Origin: CAIUMH01 sp963758555
GTDB lineage: Bacteria > Actinomycetota > Acidimicrobiia > Acidimicrobiales > RAAP-2
DNA: 64,000 nt
Assembly: GCA_963758555.1 (NCBI GenBank)
Contig: CAVWVW010000003.1
Location: 434,001-498,000 of the forward strand
Direction of reading: 5' to 3'
The position numbers and the translations under genes are program-made. Shown here in pieces: positions 25,694 through 35,959 of the stretch (positions within the stretch are counted from its first letter, which is position 1; the number at the start of each line of letters is the position of its first letter). The notes beneath the pieces were generated by a model. The model searched no databases. It saw nothing but the letters and a program-made list of their open reading frames with translations, and had not been told where the DNA came from.

Positions 25694-27022
25694 ATGAGAG
25701 CGCACCAGATGGTCGCCGCCGTCGTAGCGATCGCTGGCGCCGCGGCCCTCGTCGCTCCTGGCGTCAGGACGCGAGCCGGCGCCCTCACGCCATCGCTCTC
25801 GTCGCCAGCGCTGAGCCCGGCGAGCGGAGTCCAGAGCGCAGCGGGCCTTGCGGCGCCCCTCCAGCCCACGGTGACCCCGGGTGTCGAGTCCCTCGTGGTG
25901 ACCTGGAGCGCACCATTGGAAGGCACGGGCGTCGAGAGCTACCAAGTGACCTCGTCACCTCGAGCGACCAAGACCTGCACCACGACGGCGCTCACGTGCA
26001 CCTTCGCTGGCATCCGAGATGCCACCGCGTGGCGCTTCGCCGTCCGCTACGAGACCGCCAGCGGCTGGAGCCCCTTCTCGAGCTACTCGAACGTGGTGCC
26101 CCATCGATCGCTCGTCATCGTGGCGGGGCAGTCGAACGCCGTGGGTCTGGGGTCGGTGGCACTCAACCACGGCATCAACCTGCTCACCTCGACGGCCACC
26201 TCGGCTGATCGAGCGGTCAAGCTCGCGTGGGACCAACCTTTCGATGCCAACCCGAACCCCGTGGGTCTGAGCTCATCGGGGCCGGTCAAGCTCTCAACGC
26301 CCCAGCTGCGCAGCTGGGGCGCGCCCGGCCAGATCGGAGCCGTCTACTTCGGCCCAGAGCTGGGCATCGCACGTGATCTGTACATCGGTGGCGTCAGCGA
26401 CCTCGTGGTCCTCAAGGTGGCGGCCTCGGGGACGACCTTGGTCGCAGCACCGGCGCCGTGGGCGGCACGCACCGGGTCGCTCTACCAGCGCCTCGTCGCC
26501 GACACCCATGCGCTGATGGCGACCGAGGCGGCGCAGGGCATCTCGCTGACCGTCGGAGGCGTCGTCTGGTACCAAGGCGAGTCCGACACAGCTCCCGGCG
26601 TCGCGCCGTACTACCTCGGCGCGCTCCAGAGCTTCCTGAGCGATCTGCACGCCGACCTCGGGGAGGGATCCACCACGCCGACGGTCCTCGTCAAAGAAGA
26701 CATGGTCTACGGCCTCTATGAGCAGCTCGTGAGCCACGTGATCACCGAGCAGATCTTCACGACGGCGGAGGCGGCCAACCAGCTGGTCCGCTCCGCCGAT
26801 GACTTCGAAGCCCTGCACGTGGGTTTACAGGTTGGCAACCGGGCCTTGGCCAAGAAGACCACGTGGCTCAGCGGTTCGAGCGTCCAGCGGGCCTCGAGCG
26901 CGCTGCCGCTCGGTCATGGGCGGCTTGGGTGCCCAAGAGATGGAGGATCGGCAGGATCTGGGGCCGCAGGTACATCCCGCCGGCGACGGACGGGTGCTCC
27001 TCGTCGGTGTCACGCACCCTGA
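25694..27022 (+). CDS. Secreted SGNH/sialate O-acetylesterase-like protein with Fn3-like domain
   Basis: A 442-residue exported protein: signal peptide (residues 1-29, hydrophobic core VAAVVAIAGAAALVAP), a fibronectin type III-like domain (about 50-140, with VTWSAPLEGTGVESYQV), then an SGNH hydrolase domain opening with IVAGQSNAVGLGS (GQSN, catalytic Ser about 146) and containing GGVVWYQGESD (about 290), both typical of SASA carbohydrate esterases. The expected C-terminal D-X2-H block may be in EALHVGLQVGNRALAKK. The last about 50 residues are arginine/glycine-rich, have no family similarity and overlap the convergent acyltransferase by 155 bases, so the natural stop may have been lost. Likely deacetylates envelope polysaccharide. 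Confidence 0.75.
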   Translation: MRAHQMVAAVVAIAGAAALVAPGVRTRAGALTPSLSSPALSPASGVQSAAGLAAPLQPTVTPGVESLVVTWSAPLEGTGVESYQVTSSPRATKTCTTTALTCTFAGIRDATAWRFAVRYETASGWSPFSSYSNVVPHRSLVIVAGQSNAVGLGSVALNHGINLLTSTATSADRAVKLAWDQPFDANPNPVGLSSSGPVKLSTPQLRSWGAPGQIGAVYFGPELGIARDLYIGGVSDLVVLKVAASGTTLVAAPAPWAARTGSLYQRLVADTHALMATEAAQGISLTVGGVVWYQGESDTAPGVAPYYLGALQSFLSDLHADLGEGSTTPTVLVKEDMVYGLYEQLVSHVITEQIFTTAEAANQLVRSADDFEALHVGLQVGNRALAKKTTWLSGSSVQRASSALPLGHGRLGCPRDGGSAGSGAAGTSRRRRTGAPRRCHAP

Positions 27023-28940
27023 TGCCGCCGAGGTAGTCGACGAACTGGCCGTTGGGGTCGAGCATCTTGTTCTCGTCGATGACGGTGGCCACGCCGGGGT
27101 GCCGAGCGGCCGCCACCCTCACCAGATGGTTGTAGAGGTCCGTCCTCCAGTGCTGGTTGAGGTCGAGCGGCTCGCCGTTGCTCTGGGTGACGACGCCCTT
27201 GACGTAGGGCAGCGTGAAGAGCACGACCTTGGCTCCCTTGGCCGACGAGATGGTGATGGCCTGGTCGAGCGCCGTCAAGATCTGCTGCTGGAGGACTGGG
27301 CTGGCGATGGTGCGCCAGTGACCATCGATGAGCCGATCGATGACCTCCCAGCGGCCGACGGCGATCGTCACGACGTCAGGGCGCTGCTTGGCGATGATCG
27401 TGGGCCAGCTCTTCTGCCAGCCCAGGCAGCCAGTCGGCGAGGGCGAGGGCGTGCCGCCGGCGAACTGGATGAGGGTGGGAGGCAGCAGGTCGCAGCCGAT
27501 CCGAGCCTCGTTGGAGATCGTGACGCCCCACGAGCGTGAGTCGACCTGGAGACCCGTGGCGACGAGGAGCGCCATCGAGTCGCCGAACATCACCGTGCTG
27601 GTCTGCTCTGAGGCTGGCAGCGGGCCGTTCGGTGGAGGAAGCCGCTTGATCATGGCCGGGGTGACGTGTTCGGGGAAGGCTGCCTCGGCACCGATGCTCG
27701 GCAGCGTGCAGACCACGAGGATGCCGATGAGCGCCAGCGTCACGGCGGGCACGACGACCCGAGCCTGCCTGGTGGTGACGAGGAGGCCACGGCGCACGGG
27801 TTGCTCGATGAAGCGAGCGGAGGCCGCTGCGACCACGAAGGTGGTGGCGAACTTCGCCGCCAGCAGCGCGTTGCCCTCAAGGTGGGACTTCGCGTTGAAG
27901 GCCAAGAAGATGGGGAAGTGATAGAGGTACAGCCCGTAGGAGATCTGCCCGACGTAGCGCACGGGCCGAAGCGAGAGCACTCGACCGACAGGACCTCGCG
28001 GTGCTTTCACCACCGAGGCGATGACCGAGACGCCGAGGAGGGCGACGAGGAAGAAGCCACCGCCATAGAGGAAGTCGCTCTGGCCGTTGACGGTGTGGAT
28101 GGCCCACAGGAGCCCGAGCAGGCCGACGACGCCCAGGGCGGCGAAGGCTCGCTTGACGTGAGTGAGCTCGCTGGGCTCGACGGAGCGATGGGGCTTGTGG
28201 GCCGTGCCCTGTGTGCCGCCCCACCAGGCGGCTAGAGCGGCCCCGACCATCACCTCTTGGACCCGCAGGTCCGTCCCGTAGTACATCCTCGTGGTCGACG
28301 CGCCCGTGTGGAGCAGCACGTAGCCCTCGATCGCCGAGGCGACGGCGAGGAGCACCGCGGTGACGAACAGGGCGTTGGTGCCACGGCGGCGCAGCACGAA
28401 GAGAGCGAGGGCCGGCCAGACGAGGTAGAACTGCTCCTCGACCGCGAGGGACCAGGTGTGGAGCAGCGGTGAGGGCGCGCCGAAGAAGACGAAGTAGTTC
28501 TGGCCGGTGAGCACGTAGCGCCAGTTGGCGACGTAGCCCATGGTGGCAAAGGCGTCGCCACGGATGTTGGCGCGCGAACCTGGATCGGCGACGAGCAGCG
28601 CGAAGGCGGCGACCATGAGCATGGTGACGACCAGGGCGGGAAGCAGCCGCCGAGCTCGCCGGGCGTAGAAGGTGGTGAAGCGGATCGTGCCCGACGAGCG
28701 GAACTCGCTCACGAGCAGCGACGTGATCAGGAAGCCGGACAGGACGAAGAAGAGATCGACCCCGAGCAGACCACCACCGAACCACCCCATGCCGGCATGG
28801 AAGGCCAGGACGACGATGACGGCGAGGGCCCTGATGCCATCGAGCCCGGGCACGTAGCGCCAGCCGGTGGGAGGTGTGATGCCCCCGTGGGTCTCTTCGA
28901 GCGACGGGGCAGCGTCGTCAGCGCTTGTCAAAGTGTCCAT
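26868..28940 (-). CDS. Acyltransferase-3 / SGNH O-acetyltransferase (OatA-like)
   Basis: A 690-residue membrane enzyme that probably O-acetylates a cell-wall glycan. The N-terminal acyltransferase-3 domain (about residues 25-400, around 10 helices) shows YVPGLDGIRALAVIVVLAFH, GVDLFFVLSGFLIT, FYARRARRLLPAL and HTWSLAVEEQFYLVWP. The C-terminal SGNH domain has the nucleophile block VMFGDSMALL (about 452), a GRWEVIDRL segment and the terminal D-E-E-H (about 647). ATG 28940 is preferred over GTG 28943 because GGTGGAG lies 8 bases upstream. It ends inside the tail of the convergent esterase gene. Confidence 0.9.
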   Translation of the reverse strand: MDTLTSADDAAPSLEETHGGITPPTGWRYVPGLDGIRALAVIVVLAFHAGMGWFGGGLLGVDLFFVLSGFLITSLLVSEFRSSGTIRFTTFYARRARRLLPALVVTMLMVAAFALLVADPGSRANIRGDAFATMGYVANWRYVLTGQNYFVFFGAPSPLLHTWSLAVEEQFYLVWPALALFVLRRRGTNALFVTAVLLAVASAIEGYVLLHTGASTTRMYYGTDLRVQEVMVGAALAAWWGGTQGTAHKPHRSVEPSELTHVKRAFAALGVVGLLGLLWAIHTVNGQSDFLYGGGFFLVALLGVSVIASVVKAPRGPVGRVLSLRPVRYVGQISYGLYLYHFPIFLAFNAKSHLEGNALLAAKFATTFVVAAASARFIEQPVRRGLLVTTRQARVVVPAVTLALIGILVVCTLPSIGAEAAFPEHVTPAMIKRLPPPNGPLPASEQTSTVMFGDSMALLVATGLQVDSRSWGVTISNEARIGCDLLPPTLIQFAGGTPSPSPTGCLGWQKSWPTIIAKQRPDVVTIAVGRWEVIDRLIDGHWRTIASPVLQQQILTALDQAITISSAKGAKVVLFTLPYVKGVVTQSNGEPLDLNQHWRTDLYNHLVRVAAARHPGVATVIDENKMLDPNGQFVDYLGGIRVRDTDEEHPSVAGGMYLRPQILPILHLLGTQAAHDRAAARSRPAGRSNR

Positions 28941-29026
28941 CACGCCGTCTCCACCCGAGGATCCACCCTACCGGCTGGCCTTCTCGCCCTCAGGGCACGA
29001 CGTGCCGGGCCGACGTGGCTCGGTGT

Positions 29027-30739
29027 TCAGCCCGAAGGAGCCCGTGAGGTGGGCGAGATCGTGACGCGACAGATCTCGGCGGGCGCGGCCTTGGTGGCCA
29101 GCGCTCGACAGTCGGTGACCGAGGCGTCGACGCCGATCGCCCTGAGCGACTCGACGGTGACCTGTGCTCGACCGGCGAGCTGGATGACCGTCCACGCATC
29201 AGGGGTGGTCTTGAGGGTGCTGGCCACTCGATCCCACCAGGTGGCGCTCATCACCCGGTTGAGATTGCCTCCCACCCGGACGACCTCGGTGTCGCTGGGC
29301 AGGTAGGTCACGAGGTACCCGAGGTTCGCGTTGCCCGCCAAGATCACGTGCGAGCCTGCGGCGGCGATCAAGCTCGGCGGGTCGACGCCGAAGAAGCTGC
29401 CCGAGAACGATTGACGACCCTGCGTGCTCACGCCGCCTGAGAGCGCGCACAACAGGATGATCGCCGCGCCAGAGCCGGCGAGGAGAGCCTTCGTCGGTCG
29501 TGCTCGCTCCAGGCACAAGATCAAGAGCACGCTGGCCATGGCCATCTCCAAGACGGCGGCGTAGCGGTAGATCACGAGGGTGCTCGACCAGACCACGAAG
29601 CCGACGAGCACCGAGGACTCCAAGAACAGCGCCAAGGGAGGACGCCGGCGCCAGACGTCGATGAGGAAGAACCCCCCGATCAGGACCGTGCCGAGCACGA
29701 TGAGCGGCGAGCGCTGGAGCGCGCCGCCCGATTCGAGGGCGTGCGTACCGATCAGCAGGCCACCGAGGTGGTGGAGCCAGTCGCTCAGGCCGTGGACCTC
29801 GTGGAGGTGGTCTTGGAAGTCGCCGGGCTGCTGGAGAGGAGAGTGGGCGTGCTCGTTCAGGTACGGGAAGAAGGGATTCCGGTACCGCTGCCAGACGAGG
29901 ACGCCCAAGGGCGCATAGAGGGCGAGAGCGGTGAGGAGCGCGGCGCCCGCGGCGATGCCGATCGCCACCAGCCGCGTCGTGAGGGTGAGGGCAGCTTCCC
30001 GGCGACCCACGAGGAGCGAGAACGAGAAGCCGATCACCAAGGCCACCGCGAAGGGGAGGGTCGCCAGCTTGGCGACGACGGTGCCACCGAGGACCACGCC
30101 GCCCAGAAGGGCGTGGCGCCAGAGGACCTCAGGACGCCTTGAGGCCAAGGCCGAGGCGAGCAGGAGTGCCGCGACGACCAGGGGGGCGACGAGCACCGAG
30201 TCGCTCTGGGTGCTGCCGAGGATGTTCAGGAAGATCGGTGATGAGAAGGCTGCGGCACCACCCAGAAGGCCGAGGCCCCAGGAGAGCGCTGTCGGGAACC
30301 CTCGTCGACGGGCCACCACGAAGACGCAGGTCGCCAGCAGCGAGCAGGACAGCGACTCCAAGAGGGCGATCACGATCCCCTCGAACAGCGCAGAGGTGTG
30401 GGCGATCAGCAGGTAGTAGAGGGAGTTGATCTGGGGATCGAGGTAGGTCTGGAGCTGACCGGGCATCGAGAGGCTGGACCCGAACCCGTGGAAGAAGGCC
30501 CAGCCGGCGTAGTACTCATAGCCCGCAGTGTCTCCCGACATGGCCTTGCCGAAGGCCACCTCCACGATGACGGCGAGGGCACCGAAGAGCACGCCGAAGC
30601 TGAGCCATGCCTGGAGCCACCGGCGCCAGGGGCCGCGGTGACGCCGGCGACGGGGGGGTGAGGCACCAGGGTGGCTACGAGCAGGCGATTCCTCGGGTGA
30701 CGCAGCAGCGAGGGAGGCGTCGGCGGCCCGGTCGCTCAT
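29027..30739 (-). CDS. Polytopic membrane protein, GT-C glycosyltransferase-like
   Basis: A 570-residue protein with a proline/arginine-rich cytoplasmic N-terminus, about 11 hydrophobic helices and a soluble C-terminal domain (about 460-570). After the first helix the loop GDTAGYEYYAGWAFFHGFG contains an acidic residue at the position of the GT-C catalytic aspartate, as in mannosyltransferase-like families. The start at ATG 30739 excludes a charged extension reaching toward the divergent gene. Probably a polyprenyl-phosphate-sugar-dependent glycosyltransferase for surface glycans, judged from architecture and the neighbouring GT genes. Confidence 0.6.
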   Translation of the reverse strand: MSDRAADASLAAASPEESPARSHPGASPPRRRRHRGPWRRWLQAWLSFGVLFGALAVIVEVAFGKAMSGDTAGYEYYAGWAFFHGFGSSLSMPGQLQTYLDPQINSLYYLLIAHTSALFEGIVIALLESLSCSLLATCVFVVARRRGFPTALSWGLGLLGGAAAFSSPIFLNILGSTQSDSVLVAPLVVAALLLASALASRRPEVLWRHALLGGVVLGGTVVAKLATLPFAVALVIGFSFSLLVGRREAALTLTTRLVAIGIAAGAALLTALALYAPLGVLVWQRYRNPFFPYLNEHAHSPLQQPGDFQDHLHEVHGLSDWLHHLGGLLIGTHALESGGALQRSPLIVLGTVLIGGFFLIDVWRRRPPLALFLESSVLVGFVVWSSTLVIYRYAAVLEMAMASVLLILCLERARPTKALLAGSGAAIILLCALSGGVSTQGRQSFSGSFFGVDPPSLIAAAGSHVILAGNANLGYLVTYLPSDTEVVRVGGNLNRVMSATWWDRVASTLKTTPDAWTVIQLAGRAQVTVESLRAIGVDASVTDCRALATKAAPAEICRVTISPTSRAPSG

Positions 30740-30835
30740 CGGTGCAGTCTCGCGCACGATGCCCAAATCACCGCTCGCCGCCCGGCGACGACGCGTCCTT
30801 GACGTGCCCATCCAGGGCCCCGAAAGAGCGTCAAG

Positions 30836-30841
30836 TAGAGT
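30836..30841 (+). promoter_or_regulatory. Candidate -10 box (TAGAGT) before the GT39-like gene
   Basis: TAGAGT ends 8 bases before GTG 30850; no ribosome-binding sequence, suggesting a leaderless transcript of the glycosyltransferase operon. Confidence 0.4.
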
Positions 30842-30849
30842 GATTCGCC

Positions 30850-32250
30850 GTGGAGCCTGCCCCGTCTGACGCCTCCGTGCTCGACGTCGACGCTCCCGAA
30901 GAAGACCTCGACCGAGACCCCGAGGTCGTCGCTCACCCCACCCCGATGACGCAGCGTCGCTGGTGGTGGTGGGTCGGTGGCATCACCCTCGTCGGCTTCG
31001 TGATCCGGTTGATCTCGGTGCTCGGGGACCAGCATCGGATCCCTGGCGGTGACAGCGCCTACTACTTCAACGCGGCACGCCTGCTGGTCGAGGGGAAGGG
31101 GTTCATCAACCCCTCCCTCTACGCGCTGCCGACGCACCATGCCGTCCAGACGGCCTCGTGGCCGCCGCTGTTCGTCTTCATCTCCGCGGTGCCCCAGGCG
31201 CTCGGGTTCCACTCCTACCTCGCCGATCGGCTCTGGCTCTGCGTCTTCGGCTCGCTGGCCATGGTGCTCGTGGCCTGTGCGGGCAAGGAGATCGGCGGAC
31301 GGCGCCTCGGCTTGATCGCAGCCGCGCTGGTGGCGATCTACCCCAACATCTGGATGAGCATCGACGTCGGGCTGTCTGAGACCATGACGCCGATCGTGGT
31401 GGCCTGGGTGCTCTGGATGGCCTATCGCTTCTGGAGGCGCCCGTCGCTGCGCACCACCATCTGGTTCGCCGTCTCCCTTGGGATCACCATGCTGGGTCGA
31501 GACGAGCTCAGCCTGCTGGCGGTCTTGCTGTTCGTGCCCCTGGTCTTGCTGGCGCGCGCCCTGTCGTGGCGGAAGCGCTTCGAGCTCGTGGGCATCGGAG
31601 CGCTCGTCATGGTGCTCTGCGTCGCGCCCTGGGTGGGCTTCAACCTCTCACGCTTCGACAAGCCCGTCTTCATCAGCACCGGCTTTGGCATCACGCTGGC
31701 CTCGGCCAACTGCCCGGCGACCTACTCAGGCTTCTCGGCGGGGTACTGGTCCTTCGCCTGTGCGGTGGCCACGCCGCTCAACCACCACGCTGATGAATCC
31801 GTCCAGAGCTCTGAGGCCCAGGCCTATGCCACCAAGATCATCAGGGCACACCTGGGGGAGATGCCCCAGGTCGAGGCGGACCGGCTGGGCCGGGCGTTCG
31901 GGCTCTTCCGACCGCTCCAGCAGATCTCGCTCGACTCGACCGTCGAGACGCGCCCGTACCACTGGGCCCTGCTCGGACTCGGGATGTACTACGTCTTGTT
32001 CGTGAGCGCGCTCGGGGGCACCTGGGTCCTCATGCGGCGCAAGATCCCGGTCTTCCCGCTCTGGGTGGTCGGGCTCAACGTGGTCTTCTCGGTGCTCATC
32101 ACCTTCGGCAACACGCGCTATCGAACGCCGATCGAGGTACCGCTGATCTTGCTGTCCTCGGCCCTCTACGCCTTCGGCTTCGAGAAGCTCACCGCTCGCC
32201 GGTCCACCAGCACCGCGACCCCAGAGCCCGTCGCCGTAGCGGCGAGCTGA
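30850..32250 (+). CDS. GT39/ArnT-type membrane glycosyltransferase
   Basis: A 466-residue protein with a 35-residue acidic cytoplasmic N-terminus, a WWWWVGG helix boundary and about 11 helices. The first external loop has GDSAYYFNAARLLVEGKGF, the typical G-D-X-X-Y-Y-X-X-A motif of GT-C (PMT/ArnT) enzymes with the catalytic Asp, and a later LGRDELSLL cytoplasmic motif. These enzymes use polyprenyl-phosphate sugars; the adjacent GT2 gene would supply such a donor. The next gene starts 7 bases later, indicating an operon. Confidence 0.82.
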   Translation: MEPAPSDASVLDVDAPEEDLDRDPEVVAHPTPMTQRRWWWWVGGITLVGFVIRLISVLGDQHRIPGGDSAYYFNAARLLVEGKGFINPSLYALPTHHAVQTASWPPLFVFISAVPQALGFHSYLADRLWLCVFGSLAMVLVACAGKEIGGRRLGLIAAALVAIYPNIWMSIDVGLSETMTPIVVAWVLWMAYRFWRRPSLRTTIWFAVSLGITMLGRDELSLLAVLLFVPLVLLARALSWRKRFELVGIGALVMVLCVAPWVGFNLSRFDKPVFISTGFGITLASANCPATYSGFSAGYWSFACAVATPLNHHADESVQSSEAQAYATKIIRAHLGEMPQVEADRLGRAFGLFRPLQQISLDSTVETRPYHWALLGLGMYYVLFVSALGGTWVLMRRKIPVFPLWVVGLNVVFSVLITFGNTRYRTPIEVPLILLSSALYAFGFEKLTARRSTSTATPEPVAVAAS

Positions 32251-32257
32251 CGATCGC

Positions 32258-32971
32258 ATGCGGGTGCTGGTGGCCATGCCGGCCTACAACGAAGAGGCCT
32301 CCGTGGGCGACGTCGTCTCGGAGATCAGGACGACGCAGCCGACCCTCGACGTGCTGGTGATCGACGACGGCTCCACCGACGCCACGGCCCAGGTGGCACG
32401 AGCAGCGGGGGCCAAGGTCATCCGAGCGCCGTTCAACCTCGGAGTCGGCGGCGCGATGCGAACAGGCTTCCGCTTCGCGACCGAGCAAGGCTACGACCGG
32501 GTGGTCCAGGTCGACGCCGACGGTCAGCACGACCCCGCCGAGATCGCCAGCCTGCTCGCCCTCATCGATGACGAGGCCGTGCCTCAGATGTCCATCGGTG
32601 CCCGCTTCGCTGGCCAGGGCGACTACAAGGTCCCCCTCCTCCGCAAGGCGGCGATGCGGATGTTGGCGGCGTCGCTCTCTCGGATGGCGAAGACGAAGCT
32701 GACAGACGTGACCTCCGGGTTCCGGGCGCACAACCGAGAGGCCATCGAGATCTTCGCTCGGCTCTATCCGACCGACTACCTGGCCGACACCGTCGAGTCG
32801 CTGGCCATCCTGGCTCGCTCAGGCGGCGTGGTCCGCCAGTGCCCGGCGGTGATGCGACCGAGGACGACCGGTCGACCCAGCCAGTCGTCGTTCAAGGCCG
32901 CCGTCTACTTGGTGCGCGTGGTCATGGTCCTAGGCTTGACCCTGATCCGACGTCCGCCGCAAGCGGCCTAG
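32258..32971 (+). CDS. GT2 family glycosyltransferase, polyprenyl-phosphate sugar synthase-like
   Basis: A 237-residue GT-A fold enzyme: MRVLVAMPAYNEEASVGDVV opening, DVLVIDDGSTDATA nucleotide-binding motif, NLGVGGAMRTGF, the DXD-equivalent VDADGQHDP (about residue 88), and a C-terminal VTSGFRAHNREAIE. It resembles dolichol/polyprenyl-phosphate mannose or glucose synthases that lack C-terminal membrane helices. Followed 16 bases later by a DUF2304 membrane protein, a common pairing, so that protein may anchor it or act as partner. Confidence 0.9.
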   Translation: MRVLVAMPAYNEEASVGDVVSEIRTTQPTLDVLVIDDGSTDATAQVARAAGAKVIRAPFNLGVGGAMRTGFRFATEQGYDRVVQVDADGQHDPAEIASLLALIDDEAVPQMSIGARFAGQGDYKVPLLRKAAMRMLAASLSRMAKTKLTDVTSGFRAHNREAIEIFARLYPTDYLADTVESLAILARSGGVVRQCPAVMRPRTTGRPSQSSFKAAVYLVRVVMVLGLTLIRRPPQAA

Positions 32972-32987
32972 CGGGAGGGAGCAGAGC

Positions 32988-33353
32988 GTGAACGGCGTCC
33001 ACCTCATCGCGCTCATCAGTGCCCTGATCACCATCACGGTCATCGTGGAGCTCGTGCGACGCCGGTACATCCACGAGCGCTTCGCCGTGATCTGGCTGCT
33101 GATCACCTTGCCGATCGCGTTCTTCGCCATCTTCCCCGACGCGTTCAACCGCCTTGCCCACGCCATGGGCGTGAAGGACCCCCCGAGCCTGCTGAGCGTG
33201 CTCGGCGTCTTGTTCCTCCTCCTCGTCTGCGTGCGGCTGAGCTGGGAGGTCGGTCGGCTCCAGGAGCGCACCGAGGTCCTGGCTGAAGAGGTCGCCCTGC
33301 TCCGCCAGCGCCTCGACGAGCTGGCACCGAGCGCTCCGGAGGAGCCGAGCTGA
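32988..33353 (+). CDS. DUF2304 family small membrane protein
   Basis: A 121-residue protein with three hydrophobic helices (about residues 5-22, 36-52 and 68-84), the RRYIHERFAVIWLLIT segment typical of DUF2304, and a C-terminal coiled coil (LQERTEVLAEEVALLRQRL). DUF2304 proteins regularly follow GT2 polyprenyl-phosphate sugar synthases and are probably accessory subunits; the exact role is unknown. GTG 32988 follows a GGAGGGAG ribosome-binding sequence. Confidence 0.88.
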   Translation: MNGVHLIALISALITITVIVELVRRRYIHERFAVIWLLITLPIAFFAIFPDAFNRLAHAMGVKDPPSLLSVLGVLFLLLVCVRLSWEVGRLQERTEVLAEEVALLRQRLDELAPSAPEEPS

Positions 33354-33456
33354 GCCGTCTCGTCTCGAGCATCCCCGGTCGCGCGCCGTGTTGCGCCGAC
33401 CACCACTCTCGATCAATGCTTCCCGTATCCCCCTGAACCACAAGGAGAGCCACACC

Positions 33457-34838
<1,382 letters not shown>

Positions 34839-34842
<4 letters not shown>

Positions 34843-35120
34843 AGGCTCCACGGCCGCTCAGCGACGGAGAGGTCGACGAGGCGCTCGGCGCCTCGAGCTT
34901 CGTGCGCCACGGAGACCAGCTCGAGCTCATCAGGGTCTTCCCGAGCTTCCCAGAGGCGCTGGGCTTCGTGACCGCCGTGGGGGCGCTGGCCGAAGCCCAG
35001 AACCACCATCCCGACATCGACGTTCGCTGGACCACGGTCACCTTGCGGGTGACCACCCATCAGATCAACGGGCTCTCCGAGCGCGATCTCTCACTCGCCC
35101 GCGCCGTCGACGCGCTCTAG
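34839..35120 (+). CDS. 4a-hydroxytetrahydrobiopterin (pterin-4a-carbinolamine) dehydratase
   Basis: A 93-residue PCD/DCoH family protein with the active-site block NHHPDIDVRWTTVTLRVTTH, in which Asn replaces the more frequent Glu of EHHP, then GLSERDLSLAR. It recycles pterin cofactors or acts as a moonlighting small protein. It overlaps fumC by 4 bases and is convergent with the phosphatase gene after only 6 bases. Confidence 0.92.
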
Positions 35121-35126
35121 CTGAGC

Positions 35127-35894
35127 TCAACGGGCCGGGGCCTCCAAGAAGCCCTCACGCAGCGCCTCGATGGTGTGGTCCTCGATGCCGATGCTCTTCG
35201 CGTAGGCCTCGATCGAGCCGTGACGCTCTTCGACGACCGCCAAGAACCGCTCCATGTTCTCCGGGGCGGCTGACATGACCTCCGTCACGTTCTCGCCCAT
35301 GCGCTCTCTGAGCTCAGGGTTGCGGGCGAGGATCTTCTCTCGCAGTCGCTCCATGGCCCGAGCGGTGAGCGCGTAGTCGGCGACGATCGTCTCGGGTGCG
35401 ACGCCGACCAGCCCGAGCAGGAGCGCGGCCAGGACACCGGTGCGGTCCTTGCCTGCCGCACAGTGGAAGACCACGGGGTGGTTCTCCTGATCGGCGATGA
35501 CCTCGACGGCCAGGCGGATCTGGCTGGTGGCCTTCGTGAGCATGGTCACGTAGGTGTCACGCAGCAAGAAGGGGGCGGCTTCGAAGTCTCGGGGGTTGCT
35601 GGTCCTCTGGATGAGCGGTGCGTGGTGGTAGGTCACTGGTGTCGCCTCGACGTCGAAGCGATCGCGCTCGATCTCCTCGTTGGTCCGCAGGTCGATGACG
35701 GTGGCCACGTTGAGCGCCTGGAGGATCGTGTGATCCGCCGGGGTCAGGTGCGAGAGGCCGTCTGCTCGGAACAGGTAGCCCCACTTGGTCGTCCTCCCGT
35801 CGAGGCCCTCGTAGCCGCCGAGGTCTCGGAAGTTCACCGAGCCTTCGAGAGCGATGTGGCGATCTGCGGGCAGGGGGGGCAGGGCGTCGGTCAC
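35127..35894 (-). CDS. Tyrosine-protein phosphatase, PtpB-like
   Basis: A 255-residue cytosolic protein of the atypical dual-specificity/tyrosine phosphatase family (PtpB-like). It opens with GSVNFRDLGGYEGLDGR, typical of the family, and has the catalytic P-loop HCAAGKDRTG near residue 144 and an upstream VIDLRTNEE motif. C-terminal helices include YAKSIGIEDHTIEALRE. GTG 35894 is 7 bases downstream of a minus-strand TAGCAT. It may dephosphorylate proteins or phosphoinositide-like substrates; which one is unknown. Confidence 0.9.
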   Translation of the reverse strand: MTDALPPLPADRHIALEGSVNFRDLGGYEGLDGRTTKWGYLFRADGLSHLTPADHTILQALNVATVIDLRTNEEIERDRFDVEATPVTYHHAPLIQRTSNPRDFEAAPFLLRDTYVTMLTKATSQIRLAVEVIADQENHPVVFHCAAGKDRTGVLAALLLGLVGVAPETIVADYALTARAMERLREKILARNPELRERMGENVTEVMSAAPENMERFLAVVEERHGSIEAYAKSIGIEDHTIEALREGFLEAPAR

Positions 35895-35901
35895 GGGGGC
35901 G

Positions 35902-35907
35902 ATGCTA
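35902..35907 (-). promoter_or_regulatory. Candidate -10 box (TAGCAT) for the phosphatase gene
   Basis: On the minus strand TAGCAT ends 7 bases before GTG 35894; leaderless arrangement. Confidence 0.4.
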
Positions 35908-35959
35908 CCCAGCCATCTCGGACCTGGTGACCAGGGCGCCGAGCGTCCCGGCGTCGCCG

